Below are positions 22,508 through 34,100 of a stretch of 64,000 bases of DNA, piece after piece (the first letter of the stretch is position 1; each line of letters begins with the position of its first letter). Below the pieces are notes generated by a model, which was given only the letters and a program-made list of their open reading frames with translations, did not search any database and was not told where the DNA came from. The stretch comes from Phoronis australis (lineage: Eukaryota; Phoronida; Phoronidae): NCBI GenBank assembly GCA_002633005.1, contig NMRA01000003.1, positions 1,712,806 to 1,776,805 of the forward strand. Direction: 5' to 3'. A program made the position numbers and the translations under genes.

Positions 22508-23026
22508 GGCTAACCCTTCGTTAGGCGGTGGCACATCCCAATGACCTCATATGCCATGTACGCTGAGAGATTTTCTGCAAATTACACATCACCCTGACTC
22601 AACCACCAAAGTCATGTCACTGTAAGTACCGTTTGAGCATAGAGGAACGTCTCAGGAAACCGTTGATGTTTTTGAATCCTCAAAACTCAAACAAATACTT
22701 TGGGTATCAAGATTCCTTTCAAGTATCTCACTTCCACCAACAAAAGAATCTTGAACTAGCCATTTTAGTTGTGATTGCAATCCCACGCATGTCTTGTGTC
22801 AGCTATCGAAATTTTTTAATCTCATCACAGAAGACCTTATGACCTTGGAAGTAAAAAGCTTACTGTAAGCTAATCGTCAATGGCCTATACTGGATCGGTA
22901 GTGTTGGAATTGGGAACTTGGCTACCAGCTTTACTACTCTTATACCTCTGCTGCAAAATGGCAATGTTGACCAATGACAGTGTCATAGACGTATAAAGAA
23001 AAAATCTTGGTAAAAGTGGAGTAAAC

Positions 23027-23131
23027 GGGCCCCTATTGAAAATGGCTGCCGGGAACCAGTTTTTACTGATTAATGGCAATGTCCGTTAATCAGTGAAAAC
23101 TGATTCCTGGTGGTCATTTTGAAGAGGGACC
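23027..23131. mobile_element. Fold-back MITE copy 1
   Basis: The arm GGGCCCCTATTGAAAATGGC...GGAACCAGTTTTTACTGATTAA pairs with TTAATCAGTGAAAACTGATTCCTGG...TCATTTTGAAGAGGGACC around a short loop. Related hairpins lie at 24841-24901, 25854-25911 and 40744-40865. Confidence 0.7.
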
Positions 23132-23445
23132 AGTGTAGTGAGACGTTATTTCACTTGTCTCAATGCTGTGCTAGCCTTCTGCAGCGCACGCCCTCTGTCG
23201 GCATCGAAGGACAACTGTTGTTCGTCTTGGAGACTGCCGACGTTGGCTGCTCCAGCCCATATGCTGGTGATGGCCAATAAGGGTGCAATATGAATATTCA
23301 GTGGCCCTTCTGCGGCCACTACACGTGCTGGGGTGAGGAGCGGGATTCGATAATCAGACCGCACACCAACCAGACGTATTCAGCTCAGACCACAGATAAC
23401 CCAACGCCAGAAATTTGTAACATTCTTGATCCGCTAGGAGACACT

Positions 23446-23710
23446 TAGCGCCATGTCCCTAACCAATCATAACAACGCACAGTAAGGTTAAAGGTCAAGA
23501 AGCTTGGGCGCTAGCACTGTGAACCCGAAGTCAGTATGTATAGTCTGCAGAGCAATACTTGTCAAGTTTACAATAACAGTATTTGGAATTTCTGGAATTC
23601 TAGTCTACAGTACGACAGTGCTGGCTGGGTCACCGGGTCACAGTTCTCTGTTAACTTGTACACATACCCACAACATAAGTGAACTGAACGCCAGCCAGCC
23701 GCGTGTGCTA
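23446..23710. repeat. Dispersed repeat, copy also near 31960-32195
   Basis: Segments ATAGTCTGCAGAGCAA, AGTTTACAATAACAGTATTTG, GACAGTGCTGGCTGGGTCA and GTGAACTGAACGCCAGCCA all recur in the same order near 32030-32180 (GACACTGCTGGCTGGGTCA, GTGAACTGAAAGCCAGCCA). No coding content is evident. Confidence 0.65.
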
Positions 23711-24840
23711 GCATTGGCTAAAGCGGACTGCCAAAGCGCTTTTTATTAATCTCCAGATGTTTACCAATACATATTTGTGTCCGGAATCCACTCCAATGCA
23801 ACAGTGTTGAAGTAAGACGAAGGGCAACGTACTGAGGATCACAAAAAAACGAAACAACATTTTGAAGATAACTTGTATCAACTACTCACAGGCGAAACTT
23901 AGTTGCATAAAACTGTATAAAATCTGACTTTTTTCAAAATTCGAAAGTATTTCTAAACTCATACCGGATGAAAAAATGAACATAACAGTCTCTTACCGAT
24001 TCTGAGCTAATCTCTCATCTACAGAGTGCAAATTTCAATGCAAGACAGCCAGGCGATCGGCAACATTTCATCTCACAGCACTGTACGTGGATCCATTTTC
24101 TGAACACAAGAGACGTGGAAAATTTTTCAAAAAACAGCATGAAATTTGGATCAGCAACCTCTGAGTACTCCTGGTAGTCACCTAGGCTATCGGCAAATCC
24201 GATGGCAAAATGAATTCAGCCACAAACTTGACTTCAAAATGAGCTATGCGCTCAAATATTGGCTTCCAGACGATCGTTAACATAGTCCTGAACGGGGCAA
24301 ACTTCAAACTTCAAGAGACATGGAAAAATTTTCACCAATGATGCTGATATTTAGTAGTAACAAGTCTTACCATACACTCTATGCGACAGGCTATCGGCAA
24401 ATTGTATAGTTATATCCCCTCACTTATAAATTCCAGATTATACACTGTTCCTGTGTATTTCTTACGGAGGTCTGCTAGCAAAATTTAGCGCATGCGCAGT
24501 AGTGCATGTTACAAAATTCTAGCATTGCAGAAAATAACGTAAAATTGCGTGAGGACTTGACGGGGACCTCAGGGATCTCACACTCCACTGATTTATCCAC
24601 ATTATTTTGAAAACGCTTTGCCCAGTCACACATTGTGTGTCATAAAAGAGATAAGCATACCAGCAGCTGATGCAGCAAGTAGAACTACTCTCGTTCATCA
24701 CATTAGTGTAGACTCACAGTTGAACTGTGGTTTTCTGTAGACCCCAGACCGTCCTGAGTTGCACCATATACCAACTCTGGACGGTCTCTCACGATGATTA
24801 AGCGTTATGATGTAAGGTAAGATGGCACTAGTGGGATATA

Positions 24841-24901
24841 GCGGCCCCTGATTTTGAGAACCAGTTTCATCCACTGAATAACAGGCCTGTTATTCAGTGA
24901 T
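24841..24901. mobile_element. Fold-back MITE copy 2 (partial) with perfect 28-bp palindrome
   Basis: GGCCCCTGATTTTGAGAACCAGTTTC is followed by a perfect palindrome, CACTGAATAACAGG and its reverse complement, at 24872-24899. The outer right arm is absent here. A sequence matching it in reverse (GATGAAACTGGTTCTC) is at about 25720, beyond GFER exon 1. Confidence 0.65.
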
Positions 24902-25404
24902 ATGTCTCTTTACTTGAAAGGTACTTATAGCTACGTGACTTGGATGGTTTGACAGTGTTAGGACTGTGTCTGTGTGCGACTTGTGACTGTGCCCGAGCTG
25001 TGGCAAGCCACAAGTGTGTAATTTGTATCCGACGTACAGAGGGTTTATGGCGTGGATACTGTCTCTGAGCATGCTGAGATATTTTCAACCGAACCAGCTT
25101 CATTTCTCCTAAATTCAACATGTAATACAAAAACAGATCACTATCTAAATGTGTAAAATAACATTGGCCGTAATCTTACAGGTTCTCCTTCCAGCTTGCG
25201 ACGCCATTTTCAGAAATACGCGCCTGAATTATTATAAATTCGACCAAAAAAAATCATTCAGCAATTTAAAACATTGTTGTCGCGATCAAGTCTGAGTGGT
25301 AACAAAGTGAAAAAATATACACTTTTTTGTGTTTAATCATAATGGATATCAAAAACCCATAGCTACCGTTAAAATAGTCGATACCATATTCATTGAAATC
25401 CAAT

Positions 25405-27695
25405 ATGGCAGCCTCCAGTGACGAGACACTTTCTCAATTCTTCGGCCAGAAACATGCTTCAAAGAAGCCTTGTAGAGCTTGCGTTGACTTCAAAACGTGG
25501 GCAAAACTTCAAGGAAAAGCAGATTCTTCTAAAACGTCTAATTTAGTTAGTATTTATCGATGGAACACAATTTAGGACAAGTTCAGAACCTGTCTTGTGT
25601 AAAAAACGACAGTTCTTCAGTATTTCAGTGAAATTTTCACTGTAGTGCAGGACCTGATTTAGTTTGATTTATTAAACCAGACAGTCACTGAGTGAAATTG
25701 AAAAATGGCCTGGTACACAGCAGATGAAACTGGTTCTCTAACTCAGCAATTTTAACACCGTATGTTTACTTGCCATATTATATTGAACGCATGCTTGGAT
25801 GACATTGATTCATGCACCTTTGAAACATGAAAGCAATGGTAGGCAATAATCCACATTTTGAGAACCAGTTTTTTGCCCGTTATTCAGTGAAAAATACTGG
25901 TTCTCAAAATGCAGGCATGTTATATCCAACTGTTACATATCTCAAGGAAAGGATTCAGAAAATACCATTATCAAGTGGCTGTGAATTAGGAGTTGAATTG
26001 TAAACAATAATCACAAAAACCATGAATTTGAAGATGATTTGTTCTCAGTAACTAGCACAAATTCAATGAAATTCTTTCTCGTGGAATCGGCTCTGAACTC
26101 CAGTTTGCAAAGTAACTTTAAGAATATACCTCTTAGTGATGTTTTTAAACTTCAAAGCACTTTGGTTAAAATTAATTATTGACAATTAAATAGTGGCAAA
26201 ATGCCCCTTTTATCAAATACTGAAATCTTTTTTGCTTCATTATATATAAGCATAGTTGTTCGTAATGTACAGTAAATGTAAAATAAAATCCGTTAAATTT
26301 TAAAAAGGATTAGCCTTTGAAAATTTTTGTGCAAAACTGAAGAGAGCTTTATGTACATGCTGCTACTTTGTTTACACGGTTGCTGTTAGATTAACACATA
26401 CTTTTCACTTAATAATACTGTGGAATTTCCTTAGAGTTCTGTGATAATACATAGAATATTTCTGTTGTTTTCAGGAAACAAGAAACTCGCGCTATTCCAG
26501 TTTGGATAGTGAAGGAGGAAGTGGAGCGTCACCATCTCAAGATCCCGAGTGTCCCCTTGATGTCACAGAGTTAGGAAGGAACACTTGGTCATTCCTTCAT
26601 ACTATGGCCTCCTATTATCCTGATAATCCCTCTGTGAAGCAACAACAAGACATGAAACAGTTCATGCACTTGTTTTCCAACTTTTTCCCTTGTGAACATT
26701 GTGCGGAGCATTTAAGACATAGGTAATGTTTCCTGAGAAATGTCCTCTCATTTTCACAGACTTGCATCAATCCAATACAAGTCTTCCAAATTGCAATGTC
26801 TCTCAAGTGTACTTTGTAACATCTTGAAGTGTTGAACAATGGAGAATGCGTTACTTCTTTCTGTGCATGTTGTGGTGTTGCAGTCGGACAGTCCTAACCT
26901 TCTGCGGGTCCTAAGCAAACATTGAATTGGAGGCCCCTTTCCCAACTGACTCTAACACACCCACTGACAGTATAACCAAGTTTACAATGAATGTTGTATC
27001 TGAGGAGAGAGACAATGAACTGAATCCTCATGGTCCATAATACAGTCAAGTAAAGTTAGCAACATCAACATACTTTATTAAAAACATTGAAATTGATCGA
27101 TTTCAATTTCAGGAAATGGAATGTTGATGACATTTTTCTGCAGAAGATACGGCAAAGTGTCAAATCTTGATTTTTCTAGAAAGCTTCAAAACTTACAATT
27201 AGCAGGCTTTCAATGTGTAAATCACCCACTGAAAATCATTGAGTCTTGCGAGTCAGATGTTTCCGCCCTTGTTTACCGATTGGATTTCCCTTGTGCGGCT
27301 AAATTTAAACACAGTGTCTATTAGCCACCATAGTTATGGACAAATGATTGACAAACGAGATTTGTTTTTTTAAGGGGTTGACTTGTTCAAATGTGTGTTC
27401 TCAGTGAGAACCAGTATTTTTGGTTTGATAGCTACTAATTTTTTAAAAGAAAATCTTCACTTTGGGTACTTTAAGCAAGTCGTGCTCTCAACTACTTGTT
27501 TCCAAATCTAATTGACAGCAACTACTTTATAGGTTAAAGGCAAGCCCTCCAGAGACATCAACTCAAAGTAAATTTGCTCAGTGGCTGTGTAGGATACATA
27601 ACGATGTGAATGTAAGACTTGGCAAGCCAGTGTTTGACTGTAGTAAAGTAGATGAACGATGGCGAGATGGTTGGAAGGATGGAAGCTGTGATTGA
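25405..27695 (+). CDS. GFER: FAD-linked sulfhydryl oxidase ALR (Erv1 family)
   Basis: Three exons join in frame: 25405-25545, 26475-26722, 27533-27695 (183 aa). Residues 1-47 carry the N-terminal shuttle motif CRAC inside [12 protein letters not shown]. The Erv/ALR domain follows: [20 protein letters not shown], the active-site CXXC in [12 protein letters not shown], and the highly conserved end [19 protein letters not shown]. In animals this enzyme reoxidises MIA40/CHCHD4 in the mitochondrial intermembrane space, passing electrons through FAD to cytochrome c. The first Cys of the family's C-X16-C structural disulfide is Lys here (RLKASPPE, where human ALR has RLC); the second (QWLC) is kept. 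The start at 25405 gives the ALR-like N terminus. The donor after exon 1 is GTTAGT. A poly(A) signal AATAAA is at 28118-28123. Confidence 0.95.
25854..25911. mobile_element. Fold-back MITE copy 3 in GFER intron 1
   Basis: CATTTTGAGAACCAGT at the left pairs perfectly with ACTGGTTCTCAAAATG at the right, around a loop containing CCCGTTATTCAGTG, which is shared with the other copies. Confidence 0.7.
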
Positions 27696-28117
27696 CGAGA
27701 AGCCTCGATGGTGACTAAGTGGGGCAAAACCCTAGGACAGTTTTGCAAGATCAGGCAATCTCGCCTTCCGCCCTCACTGCATTTGGTGTGGGCACAGCTA
27801 GGTCAGCAGTGGAATGATTCTTGCACATGAAACCAGATGACTTGGTGATTGTAGTCTGGTTCACATGACGCTGGCTAAATGGCAACAGCATTCCTGCTTG
27901 GACAAGAAACCAAAGGGAAACTGCAATGTGAACCACATACAGGGATTCTTAGTTTACACGGATGATTTCGAAGTAGTATTCCAATTAATCATGTATGGAC
28001 AAATAGCATGTCCTAGCTCTTATCTAAATTTACTCAATGATTATTTCCCAGTATATTTTGTTTAATTGGCTTCATCAGTTTATCAAATGTATAAGAAGAG
28101 AGAGAAAATGACTATTT

Positions 28118-28138
28118 AATAAATGATTTATTTTTATT
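28118..28138. terminator. Back-to-back poly(A) signals of GFER and POLD2
   Basis: Plus-strand AATAAA at 28118-28123 serves GFER, whose stop is at 27695. TTTATT at 28127-28132 and 28133-28138 reads AATAAA on the minus strand and would serve POLD2, whose stop is at 28190. The two 3' ends must overlap or abut. Confidence 0.7.
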
Positions 28139-28189
28139 GACATACGTAACAAAAATGACAAATAAAAATGAATTTTTACTGTTATATCA

Positions 28190-31100
28190 TCACTTGTCAA
28201 CTTCTGGACTTGTTTGATCGCAAGCTGAAAGTGATGCATTGAACGTGACGGGAAAGCAATCCAAAGTTCGCAGATTCAACATGACGCAAGTGTTTGTCTT
28301 GCTGTACTTCGGAACTGTAATAAGACGCACTTGTTGACCTCTGGGCCCTGAAATGTGAAAAATATGTGCAACATTTTTTGTAGAACGGACATATTTCGCA
28401 TGTTGTTCGGATGTTACAAATAGCACGACAGATTGTGTGTGCATTTATAAAGGAATTTGGGCCTAGTATTGCAGAGAACGTTCTACACAGAAGGATTCCC
28501 AACAATACTTTTTACTTAACCATTGAACCACTACAATAAAACAAGGAGAACAAGTCATAACAATGAGTGATGAGAGTAATCAGTCACCCTTCCTACACCT
28601 GCTCAAGCAAGCCATAAAATGAATGTAAACTACTGCAGGACTAATAAGTTTGTGTGCATTGTGGTCTGAAAAAGCAACAAGAGCAATGTATAGGGATGAT
28701 ATGCACCCACCATGTGCATTACAAACGGTTAAGAAATAAGTGTGTTTCAATAGTGAAGAAATAAGGGGTGATCATGTTTCATATATTTCCAAGGTGGTCG
28801 GATCCATCTAAAATCAGAATCCACTGTGCAAGCTCTCCTCGCTAAGAAAACATGTCAAATTCGTGACGATGCGTCAAAGAGCTTGAAAAATATTGAGGGA
28901 CAAACAATGGCAATCTGTCACTAGGGTGTACCACAGGAGTTGGAAATCAACATCAGTCCTGTTTTCCTCAAAAAGAACACATACGCCAAATTAAATTTAG
29001 AAACAACCAAAGAACTTAGTAGACATAAGGCAAACGGAACTACTAAAATTACCATTAGGGGGCACTGTAGTACACCTGTCCGAAAATAAATGTTGACCTA
29101 GTTCTCCTCAGTAGGAACACAACTACTTGCTTTCATAATTCTTCCAAGCAGTTGTGGATAGAGGCAGATGCCAAAAACATAATTAATTGAGGAGGTGCCA
29201 TCGTTTCCTTCACAGAAACTTACATGCCAAATATGATGATCTATCAAGGAATTTGAGAGAATTTGAGACATATGAACAGAAAACCTAAGTAGTCGCTAAG
29301 TGCATCACAATAGTTGGACCCATCCTGAATAAGGCAGGTACAATTCAATATAATGTTACGTAGGATTTTATGAAAATGTTCATATTAGTAGGCAGGGGAA
29401 GAGGTGGCTAGAGAGTGATGCACTATTCACATTGGACTGACCACTGGTGTCTGCACTATTCACATTGAACTGACCACTGGTGTCTGCACTATTCACATTG
29501 GACTGACCACTGGTGTCTTTTGTCATTTACTCAGCACAAAAATAAAGCCTTTTGTTTCAAGAGTTTCGTTTAATTTGTGGTTTAGCAAACAGGTTGACAA
29601 AAGTTGCCACCAAGAAGTCGTAGCATTCCTCCCAGAATTGATTGGTAAGTGCAGGGCTACCAACACATTCGGCACATGACCTGAACCTTCACCCTAAAAA
29701 TATGTATTTTGATAACGAAAATTTGGGCAATTTCCAGAACTTTCATCGAAGTTTTAACTTTAATCTCAAGATGACGTGATACACATAGAAACCACAAATT
29801 TCAGTAAATCGTGTTCAACTAAAACCCCCTTAAAAACAACTCAGCAGGGTTGATTTCTCCCCAAATATTGATTTCTTATTCATGCTAAAGTCATAGGTGC
29901 CCAAGTTCTCCGCCGTTGATGATGTCGGCGGAAAGAAATGTGGTGCATTTTTTATTCTGTTTTCTAAATTTAATTCTTATTAATTCATTCTCTTCTGAAA
30001 TTTCGCGCTCAATATTTTGTCACGACTTCCAAAGCAGATATCCCACCACATTGAGCTATACAAGCATGTTTTTAATTTTCAATAGACCATTCCAAAAACA
30101 CAAAGCCTGACATGCAATATTACAGTGCACACTGGTACTACTGGTACTTAGGATCTTGCACTCTTTGCTATTTCCGTCATTTACCAATGAAAATTTTCTG
30201 TCGCCATCTTGCTTCAAAAACGACAATAATGTTAAAAAGTATGTTTTGCTTTTTTAATGATTTAAAGAGAAATAAATTTTCAAAAATAATATTCTTTGAT
30301 TAAAAAGACCGTATGCACATTAAGATCATGTAGAATAGACAGCAGGAAAATCCGTATCAGTTGGCAACCCTTCCTGCTACTAAATATGTTGACTAAATTT
30401 CAAGAATAATACATGGTTCAGGACATATCCACGGTCAATGTCCAGATGTCCGTCCAAAATTTGGCTCCTGACATCCTCTGCTCGATAGAAAGTCTTTCAT
30501 AACTCCTAAAGACCGCTGATACGTTTGGATGATGGACACTCAATTCCCAGATGGAGATTACAATATGCACCAACTTAATGTACATGTGGGCACTATAATG
30601 TCCCATAAAGGACTTTGGTGTACAGGAGTGTCGAAGTGAAAGTGTAATGCACCTGACCCTTAATTACCTTTAAAAAGCTCCGTCTTGAACTCTGTCTGGC
30701 TTCCAGCGAAATAGACATGAGGACAGCTATCAATGATAAAAGGATCTTTGTCCAAGTATGGGTAACATCCTGCAATGAACAGTTATGCATTAATAAAACA
30801 CTACATTCAGAACTACGTTTCATTTCACATTGCCAAAAAATTGCGGATATGTAGAGCATAAGATGAAATAAATAAAACGCTTTAAAATTACTATTCGTTG
30901 CATTGTTACCAAACTTTCAGTGTAAGATGCAAATGTGTTGCTTTATGATGGACAGTTAAGAGGCCATTACATTGACGGTAACTGAATCGAAATAAAAAAT
31001 CAATTTTTGTCTGGATTTGCTAACCGTCTTCCTGTCATCTGATTATGTTGTTAAACTGTAGTTACCTCCCATGAAATTTAAGATAACTGGGTTTAGAATA

Positions 31101-34100
31101 GGAAAGTACCCAACTTGCCGATTAACTCATTTGGCAGTAACAGGGGAACTCGATGAAAGGCATGCGTTTCAGTGAAAAGGTTGAGTTCAACACTAAAGAA
31201 ATATTTTAATAGGGTATCGTGCGATCAAATAAAATTTGACTGGGCCATCAGGAAAGCCCATTTCTATGAGCATAACCCAACAACCACATCCCAACTTCAA
31301 CTAGTCTGCGTAGATACAGAAATACATTGTATGATTGGCGTAGCTTTCAAAAGATTAGACTATTACCGTAATACATTGAGTTTGACGAAGAAAGAATGAC
31401 ACATCCTGTCGCAACAACCTTCCCAAATGCCACCACTGCAACTCACTTTGTAACAGGAAAACTTTATTGGCATAAGATAATTTTGATGCAAAACAATGTA
31501 AAGCATGGCAGCAGTCAGAAACATGTCCTACAGATGCATTGTGGGTAAATGCTGCAGAATAAGACTGGCAGTTTGGTATTTCAGGACATGGATTTTGTAA
31601 GACCTATATTATGCTTAGTTAAGGCAGAATTCGTTAAATATACAAATGAAAGTGCTCAGAGGAGTGACACTTGGCAAAAGTAAATGAAAAAAGTAGAGGT
31701 GATGTTGACGATGAAACCACGAACACCAACGACCATGACCCTGGCCTGACATCCCTCACACTAATGTAAAGCAAATGATAAACCAAAACGAGAGCGCTCG
31801 GAGGAGCGACACTTGGCGGAACTAATCGAAAAGACGACGATGAGGGAGACGACGACAATCAAGACGATCACGGCGGCAATTATGAATAAGACGATAACAC
31901 GATAACATTCATGTGACTAGCGAAGAAATCAAATAGAGAGCAGACAATCAACTACAATAAAGAACAATAGATGGCCCAGCATGACGGACGAGTCATGTCT
32001 GTTCCCACATTCTAAAATAGGTGGCGCTATGTGACAGTCTGCAAAGCAAAGTTATGTTTACAATAAGTATTTGCCCTGGAATTGTACAGTCTACAGAGAG
32101 CTATGCCACAGTAGGACACTGCTGGCTGGGTCAGTCTGGGTCAACTAGGCATAACCAAAACAAAGTGAACTGAAAGCCAGCCACCTGCGCGTTGCATAGG
32201 GACAACGGTATCCGAAAATCTCGAATAATTCAAAAAGTAGACGTCGTAGCGCAAAATGGAAAGTATCCTCTGAAAGCCCGTTCAAATCTCTATCTAATGT
32301 GATAGTTTGGCAAAAATCCAAAAATTTTTCGAGAAAATTGAAAATTTGCCGGTTTTTTTTGAAATTCAAAGTCAAATAACTCGAAAACGGTAAGTCTGAG
32401 AAATACGCTCTCGCAGACTTTTTGAAAGGCCATACTTCAAGGAATCCACATGCAAAAATTCACGTCATTTGCTCTTCCCATAAAAAATGCGACAGCAGAG
32501 CGATTGAAACCGTGTGAACATGCCCCACAGCCGCCATCTTGAAGGTGACTTCCGGTTCAATAATTTTTTATAAAAGCTTATTAAACTCAACAAACACGTG
32601 ACCAGTTTGAAAGTGATTGGTTTGCAATTGCGCCCTCTACAGGAGAAAACGTTTTTAGCCCTATTTCGGGGTGCGCATGCGCCACGTCCAATATTTCCGC
32701 CATCTTTAACCGGAAGTCAACGATTTTCTGCACAATTGTAGCACATGCGTTCTAGTATATTCGTACCGATTTTCAGCCATGTAGGTCGAAAAATGCGGCC
32801 TCTACGAGTATTTGACTGTGAAATCGGATACAAAATGGCCGCCACGTCCGCCATTTTGTATTCGATAATGACCAAAAACAATAGGCTTCTAGGACTTTCC
32901 GATCTACATGTTGTGTGCAAATTTCGTGAAAATCGGTCGAAAATTGCGACCTGTAGAGTGCGAACAAACAAAAAAAAAAAAAAAACTTGCTGTCAGACCA
33001 ACATACTTGGCGGAAGAATTCCGCCAAGTAAAAACTGCATTGAGGAATCAGTCAATAAAAGAACAGTCATCAAATCAAAAATTTTCAATTAACTCAACAA
33101 CAGGTAAGTTGAAGCGAGAAATCATCAAACCAATCCAGATAAATATTTTACTGTATAGCAAATTTCAGAAGGTTCCCTCAAATGACTGCAGTGCTAGAGC
33201 TCTGCAAGTGATGATTTGAAAAAAAATAATCGTCACTGTGTCATCTTGATTTCGATTTCACCCCAAAATAAAAACCTTGAGCTTTTAATGAAGAACGCGT
33301 TGTACATAAACTTTATGTAGATGAGACGTAAATTGAGACATGTAGCACCAATTTAAAAGACCAATAGAAGTGCAACAAGTAATTAGTCAACAAAAGAGCA
33401 GTCATTTGATCACAAAAACTTAAATATCTCGAGTGGCATATTAGAGATATGACTTGAAGAGATCTATCTACATGTCAAAGTTCAGAAAAATCCCTCCAGT
33501 GACTGCAGAGCTATGGCTACACAAACCATAACATAAAAAATGGCTGCCACAACGCCATCTTGCATTGATCGGATAACGCATAAGACATGCTGCCTATAGC
33601 GAGCAAACAAACAAACTCACTACCCAGCAGAGCAACATATTTGGCAAAATTTCATTTCACCAAGTAACAACTACATGCCCTTGAATGTCTTTTGACAGCA
33701 AAGTAAACTATGCAAATGCACAGGCATGAATACACTACTTATAACTACAATAAGTAACTGAATAATAGCTAACATCCAATGTTGGTGTCACCAACAGCCA
33801 GTGCTCATTACCCAAAGTATCCGGAGCAGTGGGTGCCAGATGTGCCCACACAAGCGTCCTCTCTAGTATTTTCAAAGGGTTGTCCTCGGTTGAATATTTG
33901 TATATGTCATCCAGGTTTTGACCGGACGTGCCCAGCAATCTGCAAAACACAGTATACAGTTACTGAGTTGTCACATAAAAGTTAAGTAGGACCTTATCAA
34001 CAAGTATTTGTAGTTTGCCAAAATTCTACAAACTATAGAGTTCAACCCAGTACAAGCAGCACTTCCAAAAGTAGATAGCCTGTAGAATTCATACCAACCT

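Noticed and set aside
32745-33219. Overlapping open frames of 84-115 codons on both strands
   Set aside because: They lie in a dispersed repeat within a POLD2 intron; ATGGCGGC-type repeat composition keeps several frames open.
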